A stretch of DNA of 64,000 bases from Nematopogon swammerdamellus. Taxonomy: Eukaryota > Arthropoda > Insecta > Lepidoptera > Adelidae. The translations under genes and the position numbers were made by a program. Positions 1 to 10,612 of the stretch are shown here, in pieces. The notes under the pieces were generated by a model, which worked only from the letters and a program-made list of their open reading frames with translations, was not told the DNA's origin and did no database searches. Where the stretch lies: assembly GCA_946902875.1 (NCBI GenBank), contig OX336340.1:3431739-3495738 (forward strand), in the 5' to 3' direction. Positions within the stretch are counted from its first letter, which is position 1, and the number at the start of each line of letters is the position of its first letter.

Positions 1-905
1 CTATCCCTTTTAATTGTTCAGTGTGAAGGTGAGTCGCGGCGGCGGCCCACAGTTATCCGCCCGCTTGAGCGCTCGGCATTTTGGTTAATTAAAATAAATA
101 TTTGATTAGACGCTTCGTTTATTTTGTTTTCCTAAGAACCTGGGGGGGGGGGGGGGGCGGGGAAGGGGGGGGGGGCAGTCGCTCTCGAACTGAGCTATCG
201 AATACTCTTAACTAACCGAATGAAGATTTCTGACAAAAGGACGAAAGGACCAAAAGCAGCTTATGGATCTGTGCTATTTGCGTATTCATAGACTGAATAA
301 AATTTTTGTGAAGGTGTATTTTTAATGTGTTTGCGACCGGGACGCGCGACCTTGCGACCGGCTGTGGGGCAGCTTACTTATGAAACCTTTCAAGCATGAA
401 AACATTCCATTAGCCAGAAAAATTATGCTTAAAAAATATACTTATACAGGTTGTTAAAGGATAGGGTTTCGTAACTTCAGGGTTCGAAAGGGGTCCATAT
501 TTGAAGAGGAAAAGCTCTGAAACTTTTTCCCCGATTCGGTCATTTTATAGTGCTTTTTAGTGAAAATAGTTTCTTCGAGTCTTGATGGACGGTTAACTTC
601 CGCCTTTTATATAAAAATAAAATGACTAACTTACATGTTTAACTAGTAGAATTGAACTGCATGGAGGTAAATTCCAAACACTTAAATTTTAATGACAAAG
701 GGGACTGGACTAGGTTGCACTAGCTAGACCTAGACAGCACTGTTGTCAAATCTTCCCATACTCACTCACTGTTCATCGTGTTTTTATTACAATTTTAAAT
801 TTTTGTATGAAAAAAAATATGGGATTTGAGTGATAAGGATTTTTTTCTTCTAATAATGAGTACTTTCTATTCCTGAAGTTTCTCAAGCCTATCCTGAAAC
901 ACCCT
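1..905. other. Non-coding, low-complexity and old repeat
   Basis: No exon recognised. A G-rich run lies at about 139-175. Positions 450-520 match, in inverted orientation, a segment at about 32960-33025 (shared stretch 'ggttcgaaaggggtccatat'), so this is a dispersed repeat. A related end motif, 'acaccctgta', occurs near 899. Confidence 0.5.
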
Positions 906-916
906 GTAAATGAAAG

Positions 917-1140
917 CAGTATAATTGCTGTGGAAATGCGCGCTTTCAGGAGTATGTGTGGAGTTACACTGAAAGATAGATTGAGAAATAGTGTAGTGCG
1001 AGAGTGCTGTGGTCTGAAAGAAGATATAGTGACAAGGATTGAGAAGAATGAATGATAGGAGACTAACGAAAGAAATTTATGAAGAAAATTTTAGTGGAAG
1101 AGTCGGGAAGATCAGTGGAGATCCGTTGACTATGTTTACA
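917..1140 (+). pseudogene. LINE reverse transcriptase C-terminal remnant (RTE-like)
   Basis: Conceptual translation gives MRAFRSMCGVTLKDRLRNS, then VVRECCGLKEDIVTRIEK and later RRLTKEIYEENFSGRVG. This is the recognisable tail of an arthropod RTE-type reverse transcriptase. The segment usually between these parts (with RWFGHVER) is missing, so it is deleted as well as truncated. It is an inactive fragment. Confidence 0.65.
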
Positions 1141-1179
1141 CACTACAAACAGGCGTGACGCTATGTATGTACGAGTATG

Positions 1180-1568
1180 TTTTTTTTTTATGGAAACTGA
1201 CACGGTTGGCTACATCACCTACAACGTCCGTGATGTCTGCCCATAACACCGGGTGAACTAGGTGCCATGTCAGTGCTTCCCCCTTTGATCGTGCCGGCTA
1301 CACTGAACTGGTCGGAAAACACAAACTGTTTACATAGCCGTTTAGACCGAGACGTTTCATTCAGTGCGGTGGTACCAACCCGGACGGGTTAAACCCTACC
1401 ACCAAGTAAGATTAGGAGGGAAGGGACCTACAGTTTTACGAGGAATCCGAACCTCGGTCAGCCTCCAACGGTCAGCGGTCACCCATCCAAGTACAGACCG
1501 CACCCAGCGTTGCTTAACATTCAATAGCGACAGTTGACTGTCTGCACCACTGAGCTATCGAGGCTGAC
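1180..1568 (-). repeat. SINE family S1 (tRNA/5S composite head), near full length
   Basis: Read on the minus strand it starts with gtcagcctcgatagctcagt (A-box-like), carries the 5S-like 'cttggatgggtgaccgctg', the shared central module (ctgtaggtcccttccctcct...ggtggtagggtttaac), the 'gtaaacagtttgtgttttcc' segment and the tail ending in 'gtcagtttccata' with poly-A. The arrangement is the same as in the better copies at 31792-32168 and 55487-55848. Confidence 0.8.
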
Positions 1569-1650
1569 ATAATGACATATGTATTCTTATCGCAAAATTA
1601 TTCAACGTATGTTATGACCAGGAAGTTATTCTTTCTTTCTTTCTTTCTTT

Positions 1651-1758
1651 CCTAAGAAGGGACGTGAACTTTCGATCGAAAGTTCGTCGATAATAATAAT
1701 TGTATGACGTAATAACCTAATTATCGACAAACTTTCGATCGAAAGTTCCCTTCTTAGG
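1651..1758. repeat. Palindromic hairpin element
   Basis: Arms of about 40 bp (cctaagaagggacgtgaact onward, and its reverse complement ending in cccttcttagg) flank an AT-rich loop. Each arm contains the perfect 18-bp palindrome aactttcgatcgaaagtt. A second, outer inverted pair (accaggaagttat near 1618, ataacttcctggt near 1792) suggests the whole unit may run from about 1612 to 1806. Probably a small MITE; no target duplication identified. Confidence 0.6.
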
Positions 1759-2329
1759 AATGCAGACAGTTGCGCATATTTCCCACGTATCATAACTTCC
1801 TGGTGGCACTATACCTACTTATTGTTGTATCATGTATTGCTTGCAGCTGCTGCAAAAGAAGGAGTGTTATAAGTTAGACGCCTCCGTCTGTATGTCTGTC
1901 TGTCGCATCGTAGCTCTAAAACGGATGGGCCGATTTGGATGCGGGTTTTTTTATTCGAAAGCAGGTTTAACCGAGATGGTTCTTATTTAATTTTGATGAA
2001 GATCAAAGTCAGCAGATTATCGAAGACCATCGGCACTTTTCCTAATTGGTGAAGGGATCTCTGCTGTAAATTTATTACACTTTCACTCGCCGCCTTTAAA
2101 TAAATATAAGTTCAAATTCCGTCACTTAAAAAGTTTGGAATAAAAGTTTAATTACAAATCTAATTAAAACCCAACAAGCCTTAAACAGTAAAAAATAATT
2201 TCCGCTTAGCTTAATTAAAGGACCGCTAAGTAAATGAAATTAAACTCGGTTCGGTAATACATACAATCGTCAAACTTGCTGTGATTATAGTGCCAATTCT
2301 GAAGTAAAACAACAAATATTAAAAATTAT

Positions 2330-3330
2330 ACGAAACCCTCGGTGCGCGAGTCAACCACCACCTTTTGCCGATGGAGCGGCCGATATCGGCCGCTTTATAC
2401 ATTAATTATTACAATGCAGTCACTGCCGAGTAACCCTGTAGAAGGAACGGTGCGCCACCTGAAAGACTTCCTGGCTCCTTCCTGGCTCCTTTAGCTCCTT
2501 TCGGCAGACTTCGGCTCGAAGGAAAGTGTGGTATGAGTGATGTTTTGGTGGTTTAAAAAAAACCAGGGTTAATATAAAGAACTCTCTCTATATTAACCGT
2601 AACCTAATGTTGAGGCGGTGCAAGTCGTTTTTGTTACGTTTCGTTTCGAGCCGAGTGTTCACGAAAGGAGCCAAAGGAGCCAGGAAGTCTTTCAGGTGTC
2701 AAACCGGTAGAAGGAATACCTTAAAATTCCTAAAGATAGAAAGCTGCGACGGCGCGCGGCGGCGTAAACATTTCTTCTTTTGTTGCGAAAATACCTTTCT
2801 ATTTTCTACACATCGAAATAAAAACGGCAAAGCCAACAAGAGCGAGGAAGAGGCCTGTTTACCAATTCAGATCAAAATGCTGAGGGTTCCGTCCGTCCGC
2901 AATCATTCTGACAACTCTCCCACCCAACTCGCCAACCAACAATGGCTCGATTCCAAGTGTTACGGTTATTCAAATCTGTGTCAAAATAGTATTATACAAT
3001 ATTTTTTTATAGTAAGCGCGACATGTGGCCTCGAGCAAAGATTACATAATAGTTACTTCGTAACAGATAAATCACTCCATAGAAAAAGTTCCACACCTTC
3101 GGCTTTAATAGTCTACTGTTTCACATCGCCAATCGCTGCGTGCGAAAATGTACCTAAACGATCGAGTGTAAAGTGATTATTGCTTTGCAGCTGCGCGCAG
3201 TTGCGTGGGCCAGCGTGGGCGAGCGTGTAGGTATGCCTCGCGCGGCTGACGAATTCCCACTGAATTAGATCGCGTGCGCGGCGGTCCTCCGGGCGGTCAG
3301 TAGTTAGCGCGCGCAAGTACATAGTCCAGC
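2330..3330. repeat. MITE-like inverted repeats and a dispersed repeat also present near 34 kb
   Basis: An inverted pair of about 55 bp lies at about 2456-2520 and 2643-2700 (cacctgaaagacttcctggc and its complement). Positions 2595-2640 match the complement of about 40090-40140 ('aacctaatgttgaggcgg'). Positions 3030-3210 recur inverted at about 34190-34376, a transposon copy that ends 28 bp before exon 4. An open frame at 2607-3176 crosses these repeats and is not a gene. Confidence 0.6.
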
Positions 3331-3480
3331 GACGCCCATGGACATTCGGTCGAATGCGTGGGTTGCGAATGCCATGCCGGCCTGACCTGACAGATGCCTA
3401 TTCAAGCCTATCTTGATGGACCCGAGCACAGATCAGGGATTTCTGTGGACCCGAGACTGTACTTGGGGGGGTAATATGAA
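3330..3480 (-). repeat. LINE 3'-UTR fragment
   Basis: Contains 'gcccatggacattcggtcga' and 'gcgaatgccatgccggcctga', as do LINE 3' ends at about 3836, 12870, 24580, 54540 and 62460. Degenerate and non-coding. Confidence 0.5.
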
Positions 3481-3835
3481 GTATACAGGGTATTCGGCAC
3501 ATCGACCGACAATTTTTTTTTTGTAGGTAAGTGTGGTCATTTGCAAGGTTTTGACCTATGTCAGGTGTCACGTCGTATCGAGATACGATTTTTTTTTATT
3601 ACCAAAATCTTGGCTTTAACCCCTTGTAACTTTTTTTTTATGGTTGTATCTGCACGAAATAAAATTTATTTGATTTTACGATGTATCCTTATTTGAGAAA
3701 AAATATCATTCCCATTTCTTAATTCATAAAAAAAACTAGCAGCAATTGAGAGCTTCGTTTTCTCTTAAAATGTTTGCTAGTTTACACCCTTTCCAACGGT
3801 ATACCACATGTCATACAAATAATTTACTATGTTTT

Positions 3836-4570
3836 TTTAATGGATAGCGCGACATGTCGCATCGTTTCACCTACAAGTAGGTGTCTAACGATGCCCATGA
3901 ACATTCTGTGATGCACGGGGATTACGAATGCCATGCCGGCTTGACAGGAGCCTTTTCACGCCCCTTTTGAAGAACCCCAGGCAGTACTTGGGAGGAAATA
4001 GATGGGCAGGGAGTGCGTTCCACATTTTCCCGGTTCTGTGAATAAAAGATCTACAGAACCGGTTGGTGCGAATAGGGGCGCATCCCCTGCCCAGTACGCG
4101 TAGTGCGGAGGTGGAATGGGGATGCCGGAATCGCGTTAATCAGCTCCTCCGAAACCTCCCCATGAAATAGACGTTAGAACACACTTAGGGAGCCGACGTC
4201 CTTACGGAGTTGCAGTGGTTCTAAGTCACAGGGTCACCCACCAGTCGCACGGCCATGTGGCCAAAATTATGGATAGTTTGCAAGAGTCTAAACATTAAAA
4301 ATGGAAGCGAAGTAGTTCGAATTGAACAAAGTGCCCGCGACCGGCTCCGGAAAACGCTCGGTACATCGTCATCAGGACAAAATCGTGATCACACTTGGCG
4401 TGAACTTACTGCCGCCCGTCCTTCCGGCCGACTGGGAGAACTAGCTCGTCAGCCAAGTCCGGGGAGCTCCGGGGAAGTTCGGGTGCCATTGTCGGATCGT
4501 AGAGACGGGATTTCATGTCGCCTAAGTAGCGAAACTTTGAGGTCTCGCAGCTTAGGATGCTCTTGTTAGT
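3836..4570 (-). pseudogene. Decayed LINE 3' end (reverse transcriptase tail and 3' UTR)
   Basis: Begins after a T-rich run (the A-tail on the minus strand) and carries the same 3'-UTR blocks as 54526-54745 and 62425-62575, plus coding remnants shared with 61760-62200 (complement of 'gggcagggagtgcgttccac' and 'cagtacgcgtagtgcg'). No intact reading frame. Confidence 0.6.
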
Positions 4571-4674
4571 TATACGGCGTGGTGACAGGGGATGTCTCTG
4601 GCGCTATTGATTAGGTAGAATATCTGTAACATAGATTTAACAATATACTCTACACCTGTTGAGTTATATTATGG

Positions 4675-5070
4675 GTTACTAGCTTTTGCCCGCGGCTTCG
4701 CTCGCGTGAAATTCGTATTTAAAAAGAAGAAAGTAAGTAAGCCCAAAGAAAGTAAGTCCATAAAAAAAAAAAAAAAAGCTACTGTACCTTTATTTCGGCG
4801 CGCGGAACAATTCGCTTTGTATGAGAGCCACATCATAGCGTAACCGGAAGTTTATTTTATTTCACAACCTATCCTGTGTCCCGTATAGTTAAATGTGCTT
4901 GTACTTAGTTTCATAGAATTCGGATGATCGGTTTAGGAGTTATGGAGGAACATACATACCTAGATACAGAAAAGATTTCTAAATATCGTCAATTTAGTTT
5001 TAGTATCATACATAGAGTCTACAAAAGCAATATCCCATAAAACAAATTAACTTATTCCATGACCATCCCT
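4675..5070 (+). mobile_element. Helitron-like non-autonomous repeat
   Basis: Carries 'cttttgcccgcggcttcgct' followed by 'cgcgtgaaattcgtattt', a signature of widespread lepidopteran non-autonomous elements often classed as Helitrons. The body, with 'gaattcggatgatcggttta', recurs inverted at about 44530-44870. Assignment to Helitrons is from memory; the terminal hairpin was not checked. Confidence 0.5.
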
Positions 5071-5224
5071 TACAGATTTATTATTAGTATTGATTGATGA
5101 TATTGATTGATATTGATATTGATGATATTGATATGGTGTTTTCAAGAATACTACATACACTAACATTTTGTCAACCTCAATCATCGATCGACCTCAGATC
5201 GAACGCCGAACCTCATGCATCGGC

Positions 5225-5460
5225 GTTCGAACATCGAAGTTAAGCTCACCGGGCATGGTTTGGATGGATGACCGTCCGATCGTCGTGGCTGGCCGTCGTT
5301 CGGATTTCATTTAAAAGACTTCGAAATGAAATCCGAACCATACTTAGTTCTTTCCTTGGTTAGGACCCTTCATGTGGCTCCATCCCTTTCCTTACTAGGT
5401 GGTAGGGTTTAACCCGTCCGGGTTGATACCACCCCACCGCATTGAATGAAGGGCGATGTC
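5225..5460 (+). repeat. 5S rRNA-like SINE fragment
   Basis: Positions 5231-5277 read gaagttaagctcaccgggca, then tggtttggatggatgaccg. This is close to the internal control region of insect 5S rRNA (gaagttaagcaacatcgggc, then the ggatgggtgaccgc motif). It is followed by the SINE central module (5395-5455) and then meets the oppositely oriented S1 copy. It is more 5S-like upstream than the S1 copies. Confidence 0.6.
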
Positions 5461-5755
5461 ATAGTGCTTCTCTTTGGTGACGCCAGCTGCACTGAACTGG
5501 ACAGCAACAATTATTTACATAGCAGTTTCGACCGATCTTTCATTCAGTGCGGTGGTACAGACCCGGGCGGATTAAACTTAAACTCTACCACAAAATAAGA
5601 TAAGAAGTAATCGGACCTACAGTTTTATGTAGAATTCGAACCACGGCCAGCCTCCAACGGTCGAACGGTCACCCATCCAAGTTATGACCGCGCCCAGGCG
5701 TCCTCACGATCACCAACGACGTTCGACCGATCGCTCCACCACCGAGCTAACGAGG
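5461..5755 (-). repeat. SINE family S1, minus orientation
   Basis: Body and head of S1 in reverse, with no poly-A tail visible. It contains complements of the central module and of the 5S/tRNA head, ending at 'accgagctaacgaggctg'. Its head is the first unit of the 148-bp array that follows. Confidence 0.7.
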
Positions 5756-6200
5756 CTGTCGGACCTACAGTTTTATGTGGAATTCGAACCACGGCCAGCC
5801 TGCAGCGGTCGAACGGTCACCCATCCAAGTTCTGACCGCGTCCAGCCGTCCTCACGATCACCAACGACGTTCGACCGATCGCTCCACCACCGAGCTAACG
5901 AGGCTGTCGGACCTACAGTTTTATGTGGAATTCGAACCACGGCCAGCCTGCAGCGGTCGAACGGTCACCCATCCAATTTCTGACCGCGCACAGCCGTCCT
6001 CACGATCACCAACGACGTTCGACCGATCGCTCCACCACCGAGCTAACGAGGCTGTCGGACCTACAGTTTATGCAGAATTCGAACCACGGCCAGCCCCCAA
6101 CGGTCGAACGGTCACCCATCCAAGCTGTGACCGCGCCCAGGCGTCCTCACGATCACCAACGACATTTGACCGATCGCACCGCCACCGAGCTAACGAGTCT
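5756..6200 (-). repeat. Three tandem 148-bp copies of the S1 SINE head
   Basis: The string ctgtcggacctacag starts at 5756, 5904 and 6052, an exact 148-bp period. Each unit holds the complement of the 5S-like/tRNA-like head. The array ends 26 nt before the first base of exon 1, so it occupies the region where the branch point and pyrimidine tract of that acceptor would be expected. Confidence 0.85.
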
Positions 6201-6226
6201 GACCGTGCGCTTATCCATTGTCGCAG

Positions 6227-6417
6227 GCTGCAGCCGCCGATAGCGGCGACGGTTCGGGTGCTGACTGTGGGCGGGGGCGGCGGCGCGGCTGGCGGCACTG
6301 GGGGCGCCCGGCTGCTGCAGCTGGCGCCGTCCGGCCAGCATCTCGTGCTCGCGCCGGCGCAGGGCGACCCGCAGCTCTGGCATCTCATGTCCAATTCTAA
6401 AGTGCACACTTTTAAAG
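6227..6417 (+). CDS. NWD2: Exon 1 of window: WD40-repeat protein, NWD2-like
   Basis: Most 5' exon supported. The acceptor is ccattgtcgcag/G and the donor AAAG/gtaact. It has 191 nt, enters as the last base of a codon and leaves with one base that joins exon 2 to make a Gly. It reads RVLTV, a glycine/alanine-rich loop (GGGGGAAGGTGG), then LLQLAPSGQHLVLA and PQLWHL, one degenerate WD blade. KVHTFK runs straight into the GH of the next blade in exon 2, as expected inside a beta-propeller. It is much more GC-rich than the introns. The repeated SINE-head array ends just upstream. Residues before it must come from exons outside the window, where this family has its NACHT ATPase. Confidence 0.8.
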
Positions 6418-6466
6418 GTAACTTTTTTGCTAACTTTTTTATTTGCTAACTTCCCATGCCCTTACA

Positions 6467-7115
6467 ATTTTTTTTTATGAAATCTGACACGATTTGCTGC
6501 ATCACCTACAACAGCGGCAACATTCAACCTCTTTGCCTACAACATCCGTGATGTGAGCCCATAACACCGGTTGAACAAGGTGCCATGTCAGTGCTTCCCT
6601 TCATTTCATGTCGGCTACACTGAACTGTACGGATAACACTAACTATTTACATAGCCGTTTCGACCGACGTTTCATTCAGTGCGGTGGTACCAACCCGGGC
6701 GCGATGAACCCTATCACCTAGTAAGGTAAGAAGGGAAGAGACCTACAGTTTTACGTGGAATCCGTACAACGGTGGTAGGCTCAAATTTTAGCCGACTGGG
6801 TTGACCCACTGTACTGGATGTAAGATGGCCGCATAGCAACCTCGGCTGTGTTCTCTTCCAGTCCGGTACAGCCAGCAATCGAAAGGGAAGTCTCCGGTAT
6901 GGCACCTATCTTCTCGGATCGGAGCTGATATTGGCTGGTCGGAACATGTGCTTTGTGCCGAGCCAGTGGAAGGACCGTGCCAATGTGAGAGGTAGCTATA
7001 CCGTCGCAATTAGCGTCTCGTCATCTTTTAGTCGACTTTTGCGACATGCACGGGGAGAGATAAAGTGGGGCTATTCTTTTTAAGTATCGACCCCACACAG
7101 TATATCATATCATCT
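6467..7115. repeat. SINE mosaic: S1 (-), S4 (+) and S3 (-) fragments joined
   Basis: 6467-6772 is S1 tail to central module in reverse. At the shared module it switches to the S4 body in forward orientation (6773-6955: gtaagatggccgcatagcaa, tctccggtatggcacctatc). It then continues as the S3 head in reverse (6970-7110: gacatgcacggggagagata). The joins fall in or near the module all the families share, which suggests recombination or template switching there. Confidence 0.7.
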
Positions 7116-7227
7116 GCATTTGAATTTGATAAATAGATATCTCTTAAAATATGACGAATCGAAGAAAGAGTGCAGTGTACTGTCTATGGATGATTAATAA
7201 AAAAAAATTTATTCAAAAAATAAAAAA

Positions 7228-7750
7228 AACCCGACTGCGTAAAAAATTAACTTTAAATAAAAACTGAAAAGAAAAAAAAACAAGTCCAGTAGTCTAGAAC
7301 TCTGTTAAGTAATATTCAATAACTACACCATTGAAATAGTTTCATGATCGATACACACATATAATAAAACAAATAATAAACTCTAATGCGGAACATAGCG
7401 ACTTTAACAGTCGGGACCCATTATTGGGAAAATGTCAATGGGTCCCGACTGTTAAAGTCGCTATGTTTTCAAATACCTATTCAACGATACCCCACATAGC
7501 ATAGATAGTCAACTTTATTTTTTTTTCTTTTTCACAATATGGCACCTAGTTGTCGCCATATTGAATTTGATTACTGTCTTTAGTGACACTCGCAAGATTA
7601 AGACAAATCGATTGACGTAAGAATCATCAAAATCGGCCCACGCGTTTGGTCTCTAGTGTGCCACAAATCCACAAAGGAACAAACATACATACATACATAC
7701 ATAGGCTGATAAACACATTACCCTCCTTTGCGTCGCGCAGTCGGGTAAAA
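7228..7750. mobile_element. Dispersed element with cccgactgcg ends, carrying a hairpin
   Basis: Starts near aacccgactgcgt (7229) and ends near cgcgcagtcgggta (7733-7746), so its ends are inverted. An ACAT-type microsatellite lies at 7684-7702. A perfect inverted repeat sits inside at 7392-7467. Ends like these are common in lepidopteran genomes (from memory). No coding capacity. Confidence 0.5.
7392..7467. repeat. Perfect 31-bp inverted repeat
   Basis: Arm 1 (7392-7422, starting aacatagcgactttaacagt) and arm 2 (7437-7467) are exact reverse complements around a 14-nt loop. The transcript would form a 31-bp hairpin with no mismatch. Confidence 0.85.
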
Positions 7751-7784
7751 ATAAAGAATACATCGCTCGTCCAAAACTAGATAA

Positions 7785-8133
7785 ATTCAGCAACGCTGAG
7801 CGCGGTCAGTGATTGGATGGGTGACCGCTCGACCGTTGGAGGCTGACCGTGGTTCGGATTCCACGTTAAACTGTAGGTCCCTTCCCTTCTTACCTTACTA
7901 GGTGGTAGGGTTTATCCCGGCCGGGTTGGTACCACCGCACTGAACGAAACGTCGGTCGAAACGGCTATGTAAATAGTTCGTGTTTTCCGTCCAGTTTAGT
8001 GTAGCCGACATGAAATGAAGGGAAGCACTGACATGGCACCTAGTTCACCCTGTGTTATGGGCTGACATCACGGATGTTGTAGGTGATGTAGCCAACCGTG
8101 TCAGATTCCATAAAAAAAAAAAAAAAAAAAAAA
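7785..8133 (+). repeat. SINE family S1, plus orientation, 5' end worn
   Basis: Starts within the 5S-like region (gagcgcggtcagtgattgga) and runs through the central module to a poly-A tail of about 22 A. The tRNA-like start is missing or degraded. Confidence 0.8.
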
Positions 8134-8154
8134 AGATAAACATTTATTGTACAT

Positions 8155-8700
8155 TAATACGGGGTTCCAATTCCTAAAAAAAAGTTTAAATTAACATATC
8201 GTGTGAGGTATCATTTGAGCTAACTGTTGTTTTGATTCTAAAAATATAATTGTTTCACAATTTTAAGTTCCGTGGTCTTAATTATATAGCTAAAATTTTG
8301 CAAAAAAATTAACCCCCCCTTGTTCTCCTTGGTTTCTTTAGCTAACATTTTGATTATAAAAGGGTTAGTAGATATTAAGCCATAGATTATAGGAAACTGC
8401 ATGCTTTTTCGACAATGTACAGTTCTCTCAAAACTTGAATGCCGCTCGATCTACCTACGCAGTCAACGAATTTTAGGTCATAATTCATAGAACATAGGGT
8501 AGACTTTAATGTCGATCGCATCTTGGTTTCGCGCATTTGCAGTGAAGCAATTATCTACCCTAAGATCTACGAGTGATGACCTAAAATTCGTTGACTGCGC
8601 AGGTAGGTCGAGCGGAATTTAAGTTTTGAGGGAACTGTAATATTTGCGGGGATTTTTTTGTTTTGTTTTGTTTTTTTTTTAATCCTAAACCATAATTGTG
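8155..8700. repeat. Dispersed repeat, also at 14150-14590
   Basis: Shares many blocks with 14150-14590 (gccatagatta, ttcgacaatgta, taaccccccc-like and gttccgtggtcttaat segments). The copies are diverged but collinear, apart from the MITE at 8420-8637, which the other copy lacks. Confidence 0.7.
8420..8637. mobile_element. Tc1/mariner-type MITE with TA target duplication
   Basis: A 218-bp element with terminal inverted repeats of about 60 bp beginning cagttctctcaaaacttgaa. It is flanked by TA on both sides (8418-8419, 8638-8639). The related repeat at 14500-14520 has the empty site, ttcgacaatgtaatatttt with a single TA (14511-14512). No transposase inside, so it was mobilised in trans. Confidence 0.85.
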
Positions 8701-9097
8701 CTAGCCCGACTCGCTCTTTACCGGTTTTCTTCATTCAAACGATCCCGCAGTGAGGGGTGCGGCTGTGGCTACGTCATACCACAGAATACTTTATAAGCTA
8801 GTTCAAACACAGCCAGCGCTACCATTAGTCCGTTTCTATTTCCTGCCACCACCGGCTACACAGTTCCTATTCATAAATATTGGTTGTGTGAGCGGGGGTG
8901 ACCAAACCGCGCCACGACGCTAACAACACAGCGATGCGGGCAGTTGGACTAATGCGTGCCTGGATCGTGACTGGACTAATATGGGCGATTGAATTAAAAG
9001 GGGTGTCCGGCTGGCAGCATTAGTTCAAATTTTGGCGACTGGACTAATGTGGGCGACTGGGCGCTGGATTTAAATACAAACTAAATTCAAAAGTGGC

Positions 9098-9500
9098 GGG
9101 GGGCTGAGTGGTTTGGGCATCGGCTTCTCATGCGAGAGGTCCAAGGTTCGAATCCGGTCGACGTGTACCAATGAGTTTTTTCTGACGAAAAAATTTAAGT
9201 ACATACCTACACCTGCTGCTTCACCGTTCGGAACCGGTATAAAAATGTAGGTCCCTTCCTTTGCCCCTTACTACTTAGGTGGTAGGCTCAAATTGTAGCC
9301 AACTGGGTTGGTACCACCGTACTGGATGTAAGATGGCCGCATAGCAGCCTCGGCTGTGTTCTCCTCTAGTCCAGTATAGCCAGTAATCCAGGGAAGTCTC
9401 CGGTATGGCACCTACCTTCTCGGAGGTGATATTGGCTGGTCGGAGCATGCGCTTGGTCCCCTCGGACTCAGCCACCCATACCGGATTACATAAAATAAAA
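9098..9500 (+). repeat. SINE family S4 (tRNA-derived head)
   Basis: The head carries tRNA-like A and B boxes (gggctgagtggtttgggcat, later ggttcgaatcc). The 'accaatgagttttttctgac' spacer, the shared central module and an S4-specific body (ggatgtaagatggccgcata, ccagggaagtctccggtatg) follow, ending ccggattacataaaataaaa. Its head and most of its body match 54903-55330. Confidence 0.8.
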
Positions 9501-9879
9501 AAATTAAATCCGGAAGAGAGGGTGCGGGGTAGACGCGTAGGAGGTGGGACTCAATGGGGTCCCCCCTCCCTCACCCCGCGGAAGTGACGTTGGGGGAAGG
9601 AAAGCACTTTTTAGGGGTATCTGCAAATAATTAATATTCCTATAAATATCCTATACCAACAAATTATTGATATTAAGTTATGGAGGTAGGAGGAAATGTT
9701 GTACAGGGGAAGGGAGAGAAAGAACAAAATATTTCAGCAATAACACACATTATAAATGTTAAATAACCAATGAAAATCCCTGAAAATCGGAAAAAATGTT
9801 CGTTGAGCATGTGCTTTGTTTATACGCGCTCATAGCTATACTCCGGGGCGGCGCATCTCGGTTTTGCATGAAAATTCAT

Positions 9880-10270
9880 TTGAATTTTTTTTAAGTGAAA
9901 ACTTCTTTAGCGGCGCTTGGCACTTTTTTTAGATGGGTAAAAAATGTTAAACTCGCGTCAGATCCGTAGCCTGATCGAAAAAGCGTAAGATTCGTTGAAA
10001 TTATGGATGAAAGTTGATTTTTCTGAGAAATAAACTTTTTGATGTAAAATAATTATAATAGTTCTGTAGTGTTAAATTTTTTATGTAATATAAATTGTCT
10101 TGTTTGTCTACGATAGCGCAATAAATGAATATTGTATTTTACCACATAAATGATAGTACTTTTATACTGATAAATAAAACAGTTCGTGCGAAATTATTCC
10201 CTAACCATTCCAAAATATTCAAAAATGCACAACGATGTTTGAGTTTTCACTTCTGCCGGCACACCCGAAG
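9880..10270 (-). repeat. Dispersed element, inverted partner at 33299-33820
   Basis: The complement of 33299-33820 with moderate divergence (shared: ttttcacttctgccggc, atcagatccgtagc-like and aagaagttttcact-like blocks). Both copies directly adjoin a SINE tail at the same edge ('cctaaggttgcac'). Confidence 0.75.
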
Positions 10271-10612
10271 TGCAACCTTAGGCTTTTTTTGTTATGGAAA
10301 CTGACACGGTTGGCTACATCACCTACAACATCCGTGATGTCAGCCCATAACACCGGGTGAACTTGGTGCCACGTCAGTGCTTCCCTTCGGTCGTGCCGGC
10401 TACACTGAACTGGACGATAAACACAAACTATTTACATAGCCGTTTCGACCGACCTTTCATTCAGTGCGGTGGTACCAACCCGGGCTGGTTAAACCCTACC
10501 ACTACCACCTAGTAATATAAGAAGGGAGTCATATCCCTTAGTCGCCTTTTACGACATACACGGGGAGAGATGCAGTGGGGCTATTCTTTTAAAGTGCCGG
10601 CCCCACACGGTA
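10271..10612 (-). repeat. SINE family S2, full length
   Basis: On the minus strand it begins 'gtgtggggccggcactttaa', has 'gcgactaagggatatgactc', the shared module, and the same tail as S1 up to 'gtttccata' plus A residues. S2 therefore equals the S3 head joined to the S1 body and tail. Confidence 0.8.

Noticed and set aside
2607..3176. 189-codon plus-strand open frame
   Set aside because: Crosses inverted and dispersed repeats also found near 34 and 40 kb, has no domain and no splice-consistent composition.
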